Source: Streptomyces sp. I05A-00742
GTDB taxonomy: Bacteria; Actinomycetota; Actinomycetes; Streptomycetales; Streptomycetaceae
Reading direction: 5' to 3'
DNA: 64,000 nt
Assembly: GCF_013055795.1 (NCBI RefSeq)
Contig: NZ_JABETO010000002.1
Span: forward strand, 253,738 to 317,737
Part shown: positions 28,589-37,620 of the stretch, piece after piece
Numbering within the stretch: the stretch's first letter is position 1
How the letters are laid out: every line of letters starts with the position of its first letter
The notes under the pieces: generated by a model
The model's input: only the letters and a program-made list of their open reading frames with translations
Database searches by the model: none
Told to the model about the DNA's origin: nothing
Program-made: the position numbers and the translations under genes

Positions 28589-29350
28589 TCACGCCTCCGG
28601 TCGCAGCATGGGCGGGTTGAGGAGGGTGGCCCCGCCCGCCCGGAAGAGCTGCGCGGGGCGTCCGCCCTGGCGGGTCGTCGTACCGCCGGTGGGGACCAGG
28701 AATCCCGGGGTGCCGGTGACCTTGCGGTGGAAGTTGCGCGGGTCGAGGACGACGCCCCAGACGGCCTCGTAGACCCGGCGCAGCTCCCCGACGGTGAACT
28801 CCTGGGGGCAGAAGGCGGTGGCGAGGGACGAGTACTCGATCTTGGAACGGGCGCGCTCCACCCCGTCGGCGAGGATGCGGGCGTGGTCGAAGGCGAGCGG
28901 GACCGCCTGCTCGCCGTCCCGGGCGTGCCCGTCCTGGTGCAGCAGGTCCTCGACGGGCGCCCAGCGCACGCTGTGCGCGTCCCCGCCGGCCCGCGGCGCG
29001 GGCAGGTCGGGGGCGAGGGCCAGGTGCGCCACGCTGACGACCCGCATACGGGGGTCGCGGTCGGGGTCGCCGTAGGTGGCGAGCTGTTCGAGGTGGGCGG
29101 CGTTGGCCGTGGCGGGGCAGGCGGGGTCGTGCAGGACGTGCAGCCCCGTCTCCTCGGCCAGCTCACGGGCCGCCGCCGTGGCCAGATCCTCGTCGGACCG
29201 TACGAATCCCCCGGGCAGCGCCCATCGGCCCTGGTAGGGCGGCTCACCGCGGCGCACCGCCAGCGCGCACAGGGCGTGGCGGCGCACGGTGAGCACGACC
29301 AGGTCGACAGTGACGGCGAAGGGCGGGAAGGCCGACGGGTCGTAGGGCAT
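28589..29350 (-). CDS. Nudix hydrolase-like protein with C-terminal winged helix (NrtR-like)
   Basis: A 253-residue protein. The N-terminal Nudix domain has a perfect box, G-x5-E-x7-REL-x-EE-x-GL, starting at GFVRSDE. It is followed by a winged-helix segment (TVGELRRVYEAVWGVVLDPRNFHRKV) typical of NrtR regulators and bifunctional ADP-ribose pyrophosphatases. The intact catalytic box suggests hydrolysis of an NAD-related compound, perhaps coupled to DNA binding. The ATG at 29350 has no ribosome binding site, but a -10 hexamer (TATGAT) places transcription initiation at the ATG, so it is probably leaderless. A TCGTC-N5-GACGA palindrome overlaps the promoter. Confidence 0.85.
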   Translation of the reverse strand: MPYDPSAFPPFAVTVDLVVLTVRRHALCALAVRRGEPPYQGRWALPGGFVRSDEDLATAAARELAEETGLHVLHDPACPATANAAHLEQLATYGDPDRDPRMRVVSVAHLALAPDLPAPRAGGDAHSVRWAPVEDLLHQDGHARDGEQAVPLAFDHARILADGVERARSKIEYSSLATAFCPQEFTVGELRRVYEAVWGVVLDPRNFHRKVTGTPGFLVPTGGTTTRQGGRPAQLFRAGGATLLNPPMLRPEA

Positions 29351-29356
29351 GACGCG

Positions 29357-29378
29357 ATCATAGTCGTCTGCCTGACGA
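29357..29378 (-). promoter_or_regulatory. Leaderless promoter and palindrome of the Nudix/winged-helix gene
   Basis: Minus-strand TATGAT (29357-29362) lies 6 nt before the ATG. Directly upstream is TCGTC-AGGCA-GACGA (29364-29378), a perfect 5-bp inverted repeat placed where a repressor would cover the spacer. Confidence 0.5.
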
Positions 29379-29448
29379 TAAACAGGTTCTTGTCCATCGT
29401 CGGCCGTGACGGAGGGCAGTCCTCCGGTGGACCCGGCGTGCACGGCGC

Positions 29449-31491
29449 TCACACTCCCAGTTGCAGTCCGTCGGCGGCCTCCTCGACCATGCCGAGGCCG
29501 AGCCTGCTGATCCGCACGGCGAACGGCTGCTCGGCCACCCGCAGTCCGGTGAACCGCAGGGCCCCGAGCGGCGCCGAACTCGGCGGACGGACCGTCACGC
29601 CGCCCGCCGGCACATCGGGCCGCACCCCGGCGAACGCGGTCAGCAGATGCACGGCGCCCGCCGCCGCGACGGCCGCCGGACGGCAGGCGGCCGGGTGGGG
29701 CAGCGGCGCGCTGCCGGTGGTGCGTTGCTCGCCCGCGTACATCTCCGGCAGCCGGTGGGCGAAGGTCTCGGCGGCGTCCAGGACGCCGCGGGCCAGCGCG
29801 CCCGCCTCCTTCTCGAAGCCCGCCGCGGCCAGCCCCGCGACGGCGACCGCGGTCTCGTGGACGCGCACGGCGCCGCCGCGGTGTCCGAAGGGGTTGTGCC
29901 CCGCCTCCTTCGCCCCCAGGCTGCGCAGGCCCCAGCCCGAGTCGAGGGCGGGGCTGCCCAGCAGCCGGGCCAGCTGTTCGGTGCGCGCCCTGTCCAGCAG
30001 GCCCGGGGCGTGGGCCCCTCCCCCGAGCAGACCGGTGTCGAGGAGGTGGGCGGCGGCGGACCCCAGGTGCGGGGTCCGTCGGCCGTCGGGCGCCAGGGCG
30101 GCCGCCGGGCGGCCACCTCCGCGGTCGTCGGTCCAGAAGTCCTCCCGGAAGCGGCGCCGCAGATCGGCCGCCCAGTCGCGCCACTCCCCCGCCCCGGGGC
30201 GGCCGTACGCCTCCAGGAGGTCGGCGCCCAGCAGGGCCGCCCGGTGGGCGTGGGCCTGCACCTCGCAGCGGTAGGGGCCGCCGGGGGCGGGGTCCGCGAG
30301 GTAGCCGCCGTCACCGGCCGCCGACCGCAGCCAGGCCAGGCAGCGTTCCGCGGCCGGGAGGAGCGGTTCGACCTCCTGCGACGGCAGGCCCCAACGCCTG
30401 GCCTCCGCGAGGACGGTGGGAAACAGCAGAGTGGCCTCGATCCCGGTGCAGCCGGGTGGCAGGTGCGCCCCGGCGTGCCGGAGCGCACCGGGGATGCGGC
30501 CCCGGTCGGGGCCGGGCCCGGGGAGCTGGGCGCGGGCCAGGGTGCGCAGGGTCCCGGCGGCCAGCCGGACGCCGAGCGGCAGCGTCATCCGGGCGGCCCA
30601 CAGCGCCTCGGCGGGGGCGAGCCCGCCGCAGCGCCACGGGGCGCCGGCGGCGACGTGCACGTCCCCCGGGATCTTGGGGTCGCGCACCAGCAGGGCCCTG
30701 AGGTCGTCGAGGCTGGTGGCCAGCAGCGCGCCGGCGCGCCCGTCGTCGCCGTCCGCCTGGGCGTCCCCCCATGGCGCGCCGCTCCGGGTCCTGGCGGCGG
30801 AACCCTCGGGCGGGCGGGGCCTGCCGGGGATCTCGGGGCGGACGCGCAGCTCGACGCTCCGCGTCCCGCCCGGCGGCAGCCGTATCTCCCAGCAGAGCAG
30901 TCCCGCGGAGGCCAGGACGTCGTCGGGGGGCGGGTCGGCGGTGACCACCGTGTGCAGGCCGGGCGCCGTCCAGCGCAGGCCGGACCCGTGGACCGCGGCG
31001 GGCAGTTCGGGCGCCGCGGTGCCGTGGGCGATCACGCCCAGGTCGGCGAGGTCGGTGCCCAGGGAGACCTCGACGCGGAGCCGGGCCTCGCGGGAGGCGG
31101 AGCTGCGCAGGGTGACGCGTTCGACGCCGTCGGCGTCCCGGACGCGCTCCACGGTGACGGCGGGATCCGGCCCCTCGTCCACGGCGGTCCGCAGGGTGCC
31201 CACGAACCGGGCCCGGCCCGCGTCGACCATGCGGCCCTGGAGGGGGACCGGTTCGGCGCCGTCCACTCTGATCACGCACCGCGCCAGCAGGCGCCGGCCG
31301 TTCCGGTAGAAGCCGTCGAGCCCGTGGCCGGTGAGCTGCCCGTGCTCACCGGAGATCGCGAGAGCGGGCAGGGCGACACAGATCAGCGCCGTGTGGACCG
31401 GGCGCGGCCCCTGGGGGCGGGCGTCCCCGGCGCGCCGGGGCGCGTTGGCCGGTGGCGGGACGGTCTGGGCATGGGCGGCGGTGCCTTGCAC
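29449..31491 (-). CDS. Glycogen-debranching N-terminal-domain protein (amylo-alpha-1,6-glucosidase-like)
   Basis: A 680-residue protein. The N-terminal beta-rich domain (about residues 40-240, beginning ALAISGEHGQLTGHGLDGFYRNGRR) matches the glycogen debranching enzyme N-terminal domain family. The C-terminal part has the repeated helices of an (alpha/alpha)6 glycosidase barrel. It probably acts on alpha-glucans or similar glycans in the cytoplasm; no signal peptide is seen. The substrate is not certain and the catalytic acids cannot be assigned by eye. The GTG start has GGGAG about 11 nt upstream. The neighbours give no pathway clue. Confidence 0.75.
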   Translation of the reverse strand: MQGTAAHAQTVPPPANAPRRAGDARPQGPRPVHTALICVALPALAISGEHGQLTGHGLDGFYRNGRRLLARCVIRVDGAEPVPLQGRMVDAGRARFVGTLRTAVDEGPDPAVTVERVRDADGVERVTLRSSASREARLRVEVSLGTDLADLGVIAHGTAAPELPAAVHGSGLRWTAPGLHTVVTADPPPDDVLASAGLLCWEIRLPPGGTRSVELRVRPEIPGRPRPPEGSAARTRSGAPWGDAQADGDDGRAGALLATSLDDLRALLVRDPKIPGDVHVAAGAPWRCGGLAPAEALWAARMTLPLGVRLAAGTLRTLARAQLPGPGPDRGRIPGALRHAGAHLPPGCTGIEATLLFPTVLAEARRWGLPSQEVEPLLPAAERCLAWLRSAAGDGGYLADPAPGGPYRCEVQAHAHRAALLGADLLEAYGRPGAGEWRDWAADLRRRFREDFWTDDRGGGRPAAALAPDGRRTPHLGSAAAHLLDTGLLGGGAHAPGLLDRARTEQLARLLGSPALDSGWGLRSLGAKEAGHNPFGHRGGAVRVHETAVAVAGLAAAGFEKEAGALARGVLDAAETFAHRLPEMYAGEQRTTGSAPLPHPAACRPAAVAAAGAVHLLTAFAGVRPDVPAGGVTVRPPSSAPLGALRFTGLRVAEQPFAVRISRLGLGMVEEAADGLQLGV

Positions 31492-31602
31492 GGGTCTGCG
31501 CTCCCTGTGGAGTCACGGGCCGGACGTCGGACGCGGCTGGGGGCCACTCAGGTGAACGGCACCGGCACGGCGGAGGTCACGCCGGGCCGCACGTGACGGG
31601 CG

Positions 31603-33000
31603 TCACCGCCGGTCGCGTGCGGCGCGCCGGTCCGGCTGCCGCCGCATCCGCGGCTTGCCTCCCGGACCACCCACGGGGGCGTCACCGCTCGTCCGCCGGG
31701 GCCGCGCCGCGTCCCCGGACGGCTTCCGGCGCCGGGTGCGGGGCACGGTCGCCCGCCCCGTGGGCCGTCCCTCCGGCCGTGGGCCGTCCGTCCGGCCGGC
31801 CGGTGCCGGGGTGTCGGCCGCCTCGACGGTGGCCTCGCAGAGGGCCCGGTCGGCGCGCTCCTGTCGCAGGCAGCTCCGCAGGGACTCCGGGTCCAGGCCC
31901 TCGTTGCAGGCGTGTTGGAGGAGCTGGGCGAAGAGGTAGTCGGGGTCGGCGGTCAGCGCGCGGCCGAGGGCGACCCTCGCCTCGGCCTGTTCACCGGTGG
32001 ACCAGGCCACCCAGCCCGCGAGGGTCAGCGGGGCGGCGGCGTGTTCCGTGTACGGCGGGACGCAGCGGCGGGCGAGGGCGCGCCAGAGGCGCAGGACGGC
32101 GGGGGTGCGCGGACCCTCCATCCATTCGGCGGCCCGGTCCCGGGCGGCGCGGTCCTGGAGGCCGATGACGAGCGAGGCCACTTCCCCGGCCGTGACGAGC
32201 GTGTCGTCCCGGACGTCCGACTCCTCCTTGTCCGGGAGGGCGGGGGCCTCGTCGAAGCGCCGCAGCACCTGTTCCGCCAGGTCCAGGGTCTCCTGGCGCA
32301 CCGCCTCGCACTCTCCTCCGAGGAAGCGCGGGACCAGGCGGGCCGTGGCGGCGTCCAAGGCCTGCTTCTGTTCGTCGTTCGTCTGCCCGGCGCGCGGCAT
32401 CAGGCGGGCCTCCATCTCGCGCAGGCTCCCGCGCACCCGGATGCCTGCGTAGGCCGCGGCGGCCGCCATGACGGAGGTGCCGGGGATCGCCAGGGGTACC
32501 CCTTCGGGTGAACAACAGCGGGCGTCGGAGCAGCAGTAGGACCAGCAGCGGCCGTCCGAGAGGCACAGCGCCTCGTAGACGGGTACGTCGAGGGCGCCGC
32601 AGGCGATCCGGAGCCGCTGGGCGAGGGGGCGCAGCCGTTCCATCACGGCCTGGGCGGTCTCGCCGTCCGCGGGGTCCTTGCAGAGGTAGAGGACGATCCC
32701 GTCCGGCGGGGTGCCGCGCTTCGAACAGTTGGTGACGAGCGTCTCGGCGAGTTGGTCGCAGACCTCCGGCCATTCCTCCGGTGCGGCGGGAATGCCGAGC
32801 CGCAGGCGGCCGCCGAAGCGCTTCTGTTCGCCGAGCAGCGCCATGAGGACGATGCTGTCGTTCGGGTGGAAGCCGAGCAGGTACGGCAGCGCGTCGGCCA
32901 GTTCCGCCGGGGTGCGCAGGGTGACGTGCCCCGGTGGCGGCGGTTCCCAGGGGGAGACGGGCAGGTGTGCGGGGCGGGCTGATTCGTCATGGTTGGCCAT
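31603..33000 (-). CDS. DUF4192 domain protein
   Basis: A 465-residue actinobacterial protein. The DUF4192 domain covers most of the chain, opening with LRTPAELADALPYLLGFHPNDSIVLMAL and containing a cysteine-rich CWSYCCSDARCCSP segment. It ends with the helical TGEQAEARVALGRAL region and a long, strongly basic, probably disordered tail (about residues 395-465). The function is unknown. The ATG at 33000 starts the family homology; a much longer open frame upstream has no support. It is divergent from the RecQ-like gene across 139 nt, so they may share regulation. Confidence 0.82.
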   Translation of the reverse strand: MANHDESARPAHLPVSPWEPPPPGHVTLRTPAELADALPYLLGFHPNDSIVLMALLGEQKRFGGRLRLGIPAAPEEWPEVCDQLAETLVTNCSKRGTPPDGIVLYLCKDPADGETAQAVMERLRPLAQRLRIACGALDVPVYEALCLSDGRCWSYCCSDARCCSPEGVPLAIPGTSVMAAAAAYAGIRVRGSLREMEARLMPRAGQTNDEQKQALDAATARLVPRFLGGECEAVRQETLDLAEQVLRRFDEAPALPDKEESDVRDDTLVTAGEVASLVIGLQDRAARDRAAEWMEGPRTPAVLRLWRALARRCVPPYTEHAAAPLTLAGWVAWSTGEQAEARVALGRALTADPDYLFAQLLQHACNEGLDPESLRSCLRQERADRALCEATVEAADTPAPAGRTDGPRPEGRPTGRATVPRTRRRKPSGDAARPRRTSGDAPVGGPGGKPRMRRQPDRRAARDRR

Positions 33001-33139
33001 GGCCCGAGCGTCCCGCAGAGCGGTTCGCGCCCGCCAGGCCTGTGGATTTCCCGCAGATTGTCGTACGAATCCCTGTGGATGAGAGGGCTTCGAGGGGCCT
33101 CGGTCGCGCGATGTCAGTGGCCTCGTGTTGCATGGGTCC

Positions 33140-35305
33140 ATGAGCAACGAAGCCCTCCGCGCCGCAGCGGACGCAGTCCTCGCCCGACTCGTCGGTGACG
33201 CCACCGGTACGGCCAGGCTGCGCGAGGACCAGTGGCGCGCGATCGAGGCGCTGGTCGCCGACCACCGCAGGGCCCTGGTCGTCCAGCGCACGGGGTGGGG
33301 CAAGTCGGCGGTGTACTTCGTCGCCACCGCGCTGCTGCGCGAGCGGGGCAGCGGTCCGACGGTGATCGTCTCCCCGCTGCTCGCGCTGATGCGCAACCAG
33401 GTGGAGGCGGCGGCGCGGGCGGGGATCCACGCCCGCACGATCAACTCCGCCAATCCCGAGGAGTGGGACACCGTGCAGGCGGAGGTCGCCGCCGGTGAGG
33501 TCGACGTGCTCCTCGTGAGCCCCGAGCGGCTCAACAACCCGGATTTCCGGGACCAGGTGCTGCCCAAGCTGGCCGCAGCCACCGGTCTCCTGGTCGTCGA
33601 CGAGGCCCACTGCATCTCCGACTGGGGCCACGACTTCCGGCCCGACTACCGCCGGCTGCGCACCATGCTGGCCGACCTGCCGCCCGGGGTGCCGGTGCTC
33701 GCGACCACCGCGACGGCCAACGCCCGTGTCACCGCCGACGTCGCCGAGCAGCTCGGGACGGGCGAGGGGGCCGAGCGGGCGCTGGTGCTGCGCGGGCCGC
33801 TCGACCGGGAGAGCCTGAGCCTCGGCGTCCTGCGCCTCCCGGACGCCGCCCACCGGCTGGCCTGGCTCGCCGACCACCTGGCCGAGCTGCCGGGCTCGGG
33901 CATCGTCTACACGCTGACCGTCGCCGCGGCGGAGGAGGTGACCACGTTCCTGCGCCGGCGCGGGCACACTGTCACCGCGTACACCGGCAAGACGGAGAAC
34001 GCCGACCGGCAGCAGGCGGAGGAGGACCTGCTCGCCAACCGGGTCAAGGCCCTGGTCGCGACGTCCGCGCTCGGCATGGGCTTCGACAAGCCGGACCTCG
34101 GCTTCGTGGTCCACCTCGGTTCGCCCTCCTCCCCCATCGCCTACTACCAGCAGGTGGGCCGCGCCGGGCGCGGCGTCGAGCACGCGGAGGTGCTGCTGCT
34201 CCCCGGCCGGGAGGACGAGGCGATCTGGCAGTACTTCGCGTCGCTGGCGTTCCCGCCCGAGGAGCAGGTCCGCCGCACGCTGGACGTGCTGGCGGCCTCG
34301 GACCGGCCGTTGTCCCTGCCCGCCCTGGAGCCGCTGGTGGAGCTGCGCCGGTCGCGGCTGGAGACCATGCTCAAGGTCCTGGACGTGGATGGCGCCGTGC
34401 GGCGCGTGCGCGGCGGCTGGACGGCGACCGGCCGGCCCTGGTCCTACGACGCGGAGCGCTACGCCTGGGTGGCCCGGCAGCGGGCGGCGGAGCAGGAGGC
34501 CATGCGCGCGTACGCGACGACGACGGAGTGCCGGATGGAGTTCCTGCGCCGTCAGCTGGACGACGAACAGGCGGCTCCCTGCGGGCGGTGCGACAACTGC
34601 GCGGGTCCCCGGTTCACCGCGGAGGTCTCGGGTCAGGCGCTCGACGCGTCCCGGGGCGAGCTGGGGCGTCCGGGCGTGGAGGTGGAACCGCGCAGGATGT
34701 GGCCCACGGGTATGCCCGCGGTCGGTGTGGACCTCAAGGGCCGTATCCCCGCGGGCGAACAGGCCGCTCCCGGCCGGGCCCTGGGGCGGCTCTCCGACAT
34801 CGGCTGGGGCAACCGGCTCCGTCCGCTGCTGGCGGCGCAGAGCCCGGACGGCACGGTTCCGGACGATGTGGCGGCGGCCGTGGTGACGGTGCTCGCGGAC
34901 TGGGCCCGGGGGCCCGGCGGCTGGGCGTCGGGAGCTCCCGACGCTCCGGGCCGGCCGGTGGGCGTCGTCGTCGTGGACTCCCGCACCAGGCCGAAGCTGA
35001 TCCGCTCGCTCGGTGAACACATCGCGGCGGTCGGGCGGATGCCCCTGCTGGGCTCCGTCGCCTACCGCGAGGACGCGGAGGGCCTGCGGGTGCCGCGCAC
35101 CAACAGCGCGCAGCGGCTGCGGGCCCTGGACGGGGCGCTGACCGTGCCGCCGGCCCTCGCGGAGCGGCTGGCCGGGGCGCGCGGTCCGGTCCTGCTGGTG
35201 GACGACCTGGCGGACACCGGCTGGACCCTCGCGGTCGCGGCCCGGCTGCTGCGACGGGCGGGCGCGGACCAGGTGTTCCCCTTGGTGCTGGCCGTGCAGG
35301 GCTGA
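33140..35305 (+). CDS. RecQ-like DNA helicase with C-terminal phosphoribosyltransferase-like domain
   Basis: A 721-residue superfamily 2 helicase. Motif I is QRTGWGKS (50-57), motif II DEAH (154-157) in a RecQ-type [21 protein letters not shown] stretch, and motif [12 protein letters not shown] zinc-binding set C..CGRCDNC follows near residues 460-490. No HRDC domain is present. Instead the last 150 residues or so end in a PRPP-binding-like motif ([13 protein letters not shown], about 684-696), as in ComF and other type I phosphoribosyltransferases. It should unwind DNA 3'-5' in repair. I took the ATG at 33140 because homology starts there; an ATG 15 nt upstream is also in frame, and neither has a clear ribosome binding site. 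Confidence 0.85.
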   Translation: MSNEALRAAADAVLARLVGDATGTARLREDQWRAIEALVADHRRALVVQRTGWGKSAVYFVATALLRERGSGPTVIVSPLLALMRNQVEAAARAGIHARTINSANPEEWDTVQAEVAAGEVDVLLVSPERLNNPDFRDQVLPKLAAATGLLVVDEAHCISDWGHDFRPDYRRLRTMLADLPPGVPVLATTATANARVTADVAEQLGTGEGAERALVLRGPLDRESLSLGVLRLPDAAHRLAWLADHLAELPGSGIVYTLTVAAAEEVTTFLRRRGHTVTAYTGKTENADRQQAEEDLLANRVKALVATSALGMGFDKPDLGFVVHLGSPSSPIAYYQQVGRAGRGVEHAEVLLLPGREDEAIWQYFASLAFPPEEQVRRTLDVLAASDRPLSLPALEPLVELRRSRLETMLKVLDVDGAVRRVRGGWTATGRPWSYDAERYAWVARQRAAEQEAMRAYATTTECRMEFLRRQLDDEQAAPCGRCDNCAGPRFTAEVSGQALDASRGELGRPGVEVEPRRMWPTGMPAVGVDLKGRIPAGEQAAPGRALGRLSDIGWGNRLRPLLAAQSPDGTVPDDVAAAVVTVLADWARGPGGWASGAPDAPGRPVGVVVVDSRTRPKLIRSLGEHIAAVGRMPLLGSVAYREDAEGLRVPRTNSAQRLRALDGALTVPPALAERLAGARGPVLLVDDLADTGWTLAVAARLLRRAGADQVFPLVLAVQG

Positions 35306-35521
35306 CGCGGCGGACGTACGGGGAGGGTCGGCGGGATCCGGAATCGCACCACCCGATACCGGTCACTGGCGCCAATTGATCGTTGCCGTGTGGCGGGTGG
35401 GGCCGCGAGAATTGGACCGGCTCCCCGCTTCCGCCCGTTCGCGGCCCGCCGGGCTGCCGTCCGCTGTTCCTCGTTGCTGACGTTCTGTGGGTTCCACGGG
35501 CACGCAGGCGAAGGGAGAGTC

Positions 35522-36100
35522 ATGGCCTACGGCTCGGTCCCGTCCCCGTCCCCGCGCGCCTCCTCCCGGCCGGGCCGCGTGCTGGAGCCCGCCGCGTGGG
35601 CGGCGGCGGGAATTCCCCTGCTGCGCAACCCCCGTGAGGTCGTCACCGGTCTGCACGCCCGGCACCTGCCGACCCCGCGCACGGCCGTGGTCGCCGTCCT
35701 CGGGCCCGACGAACGGCTGGCGGCCAGCGCTTCCTTCACCCGCCGGGCGGTCACCTCCGACGGCTGGGAGCTGCGCAACGCCCTCCTGGCACAGCTGCGC
35801 CGGGTGATCCCGCACGACCTGCGCAGACGTTCACCGGTGCGCACGGCGGTGCTGCTCTACTGCCGTGAGGGGGACGGTCGTTGGACCGAGATGGACGGTG
35901 CCTGGATGTGGGCGCTGCGCGACGCCTGTGTTCTCCACGGGCTGCGGTGCGGCGCGTACATCACCCTGACCGGGGCGGGCTGGCGGATCCTCGGCGAGGG
36001 CAGGAGCGGACGACGCCCCCGCTCCTCGGCGTGCCACCCCGGACCGACGCACGCTGGCCTTCCGGCGCCGACGGCGCTCCGGCACGCCGCGGTCCGGTGA
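35522..36100 (+). CDS. Conserved hypothetical protein, possibly RadC/MPN-like
   Basis: A 192-residue protein with no confident family. A basic, disordered N-terminus (1-25) is followed by a compact alpha/beta region (about 30-165) with alternating hydrophobic strands (TAVVAVLGPDERLAASASF, RTAVLLYCREGDGRW, GAYITLTGAGWRIL). The order resembles the MPN/RadC fold, but the HxHxxG metal motif is absent, so it would be non-catalytic. The tail is basic. The ATG has AAGGGAGAG just upstream, and the long in-frame extension before it lacks support. It lies 216 nt downstream of the RecQ-like gene on the same strand. Confidence 0.7.
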   Translation: MAYGSVPSPSPRASSRPGRVLEPAAWAAAGIPLLRNPREVVTGLHARHLPTPRTAVVAVLGPDERLAASASFTRRAVTSDGWELRNALLAQLRRVIPHDLRRRSPVRTAVLLYCREGDGRWTEMDGAWMWALRDACVLHGLRCGAYITLTGAGWRILGEGRSGRRPRSSACHPGPTHAGLPAPTALRHAAVR

Positions 36101-36172
36101 CGCGCACGCCACCGGCGCGGTGAGGGTGGCCCGCGGGGCGCCGGAACCGGCGCCACCGCGGGGGGCCACTCC

Positions 36173-36757
36173 TCAGACGCCCGCCGTCAGAAGGTTGTTG
36201 ACCCTGGCGCTGTCGCCGCAGACGACCAGCAGGGCACCGGTGCGCGTGAGGGCCGCGGGCAGCGCCCGGGACACCTCGGCGTCGGAACCGCCGTTGACGG
36301 CGACGACCACGACGGGGCGGTGCGCGACGCGGTCGGTGCCGGCGTCCGCGTAGAAGACGTCGTCCGCGGCATCGTGCTGCGCCCAGTACGACGCCTCGCC
36401 GAACGACAGTTCGTGGGCGGCCCAGGGGTGGGCGTCCCCGGTGGTGAGCACCAGGATGTCGCCGGGGGCGCGGCCGGTGTCGAGCAGCAGGTCGACGGCC
36501 TCGTCCGCGGCGTCCAGGGCACCCTCCGCGGCGGCGGGGATCAGCTGGATCTGCGGGGCGACGGGCGGCGCGGACGCCGGCGGCGTGGGCCGGGCCGCCG
36601 GAGCCGGCACCGGACGCGCGTCGCGGGGGCCGGGCCGGGGGGCCGGACGGGGGCCAGGAACGGGGCGGGGGGTCGACGCGGCGCGGCCGGCGGCCGGGAC
36701 AGCGCGGGGACCCGGGACACTCTCGTGAATCTGAGGCTCCTCGGGGATGAGAGGCAT
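36173..36757 (-). CDS. Hypothetical protein with UvrD-like C-terminal helicase-type region
   Basis: A 194-residue protein. Residues about 10-85 are a Pro/Arg/Ala-rich disordered segment. Residues 85-194 carry the pattern of the end of a UvrD/Rep helicase: GDILVLTTGD, then HRPVVVVAVNGG, then ALPAALTRTGALLVVCGD. The last matches the motif VI region (VALTRARxxLVVVGD), with Thr in place of the arginine finger. No Walker motifs are present, so it cannot be a helicase alone. The ATG at 36757 has only a weak ribosome binding site. It is convergent with the preceding hypothetical gene and lies downstream of rnhB. Confidence 0.68.
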   Translation of the reverse strand: MPLIPEEPQIHESVPGPRAVPAAGRAASTPRPVPGPRPAPRPGPRDARPVPAPAARPTPPASAPPVAPQIQLIPAAAEGALDAADEAVDLLLDTGRAPGDILVLTTGDAHPWAAHELSFGEASYWAQHDAADDVFYADAGTDRVAHRPVVVVAVNGGSDAEVSRALPAALTRTGALLVVCGDSARVNNLLTAGV

Positions 36758-36814
36758 AAGTCGATGTCTATCAAACGCCGGTGCGAGTCGCATCGGCGGG
36801 TGGCACTTCTACGG

Positions 36815-37543
36815 TCAGAAGTCGAAGCCGAGCTGGCCGCCGGCTTCCAGGGCAGCCCCTCCGCGGCCCGCGGGGGCTTCGGGGCCTCCGGCCACGAAGC
36901 GCGGTCGCTTCAGGTGCTGCCACCGGGGCAGTGCGTCCAAGTAGGCCCACGACAACCGGTGGTGCGGTGTGGGGCCCAGCCGTTCCAGGGCCCCGCGATG
37001 CACCGGCGAGGGGTATCCCGCGTTGTCGCGGAATCCGAAGTCCTCGTGTGCCGCGCCCAGTTCGGCCATCATGGCGTCCCGCCTGACCTTGGCGATCACG
37101 GACGCCGCCGCGACGGCCACACAGGACTGGTCGCCCTTGATGACCGTGCGGACCCTCCATGGTTCGCCGAGGTAGTCGTGCTTGCCGTCGAGGATGACGG
37201 CGTCGGGCCGCACCGGAAGGCCGTCCAGGGCCCGGCGGGCCGCCAGCCGGAGCGCCGCCGTCATCCCCAGTTCGTCGATCTCCTCGGGGGAGGCGTGACC
37301 GAGGGCGTAGGCGGTGACCCACGACTCCAGCCGGCCGGCCAGCGCGTGGCGGCGCTTGGGGGTCAGCAGTTTGGAGTCGGTGAGCCCTTCCGGCGGCCGG
37401 CGGAGACCGGTGACGGCCGCGCAGGCCGTGACCGGACCGGCCCAGGCGCCCCGGCCGACCTCGTCGACGCCGGCGACGATCTTGGCTCCGGTCGTCGCCC
37501 GCAAGGAGCGTTCGACGCTGTGGGTAGGCGGTTCGTAGGGCAT
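36815..37543 (-). CDS. rnhB: Ribonuclease HII
   Basis: A 242-residue RNase HII, which nicks at ribonucleotides embedded in DNA. The metal-binding DEVGRG (Asp27, Glu28) is present, along with the TDSKLL motif, the third catalytic Asp in [10 protein letters not shown], and the final conserved SxxHR-like region [21 protein letters not shown]. The ATG at 37543 precedes the family's [14 protein letters not shown] start; the frame runs upstream without support. The next gene on the same strand is the helicase-remnant-like protein 57 nt away, so both may be in one transcript. Confidence 0.94.
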   Translation of the reverse strand: MPYEPPTHSVERSLRATTGAKIVAGVDEVGRGAWAGPVTACAAVTGLRRPPEGLTDSKLLTPKRRHALAGRLESWVTAYALGHASPEEIDELGMTAALRLAARRALDGLPVRPDAVILDGKHDYLGEPWRVRTVIKGDQSCVAVAAASVIAKVRRDAMMAELGAAHEDFGFRDNAGYPSPVHRGALERLGPTPHHRLSWAYLDALPRWQHLKRPRFVAGGPEAPAGRGGAALEAGGQLGFDF

Positions 37544-37620
37544 GGCGCCAGCAAGGGTACGCCTCGGGAGCCGCGGGCGCCGCCCCGGCCCCCTCTTCGT
37601 CCCATCTTCCGTCCGGCCGG

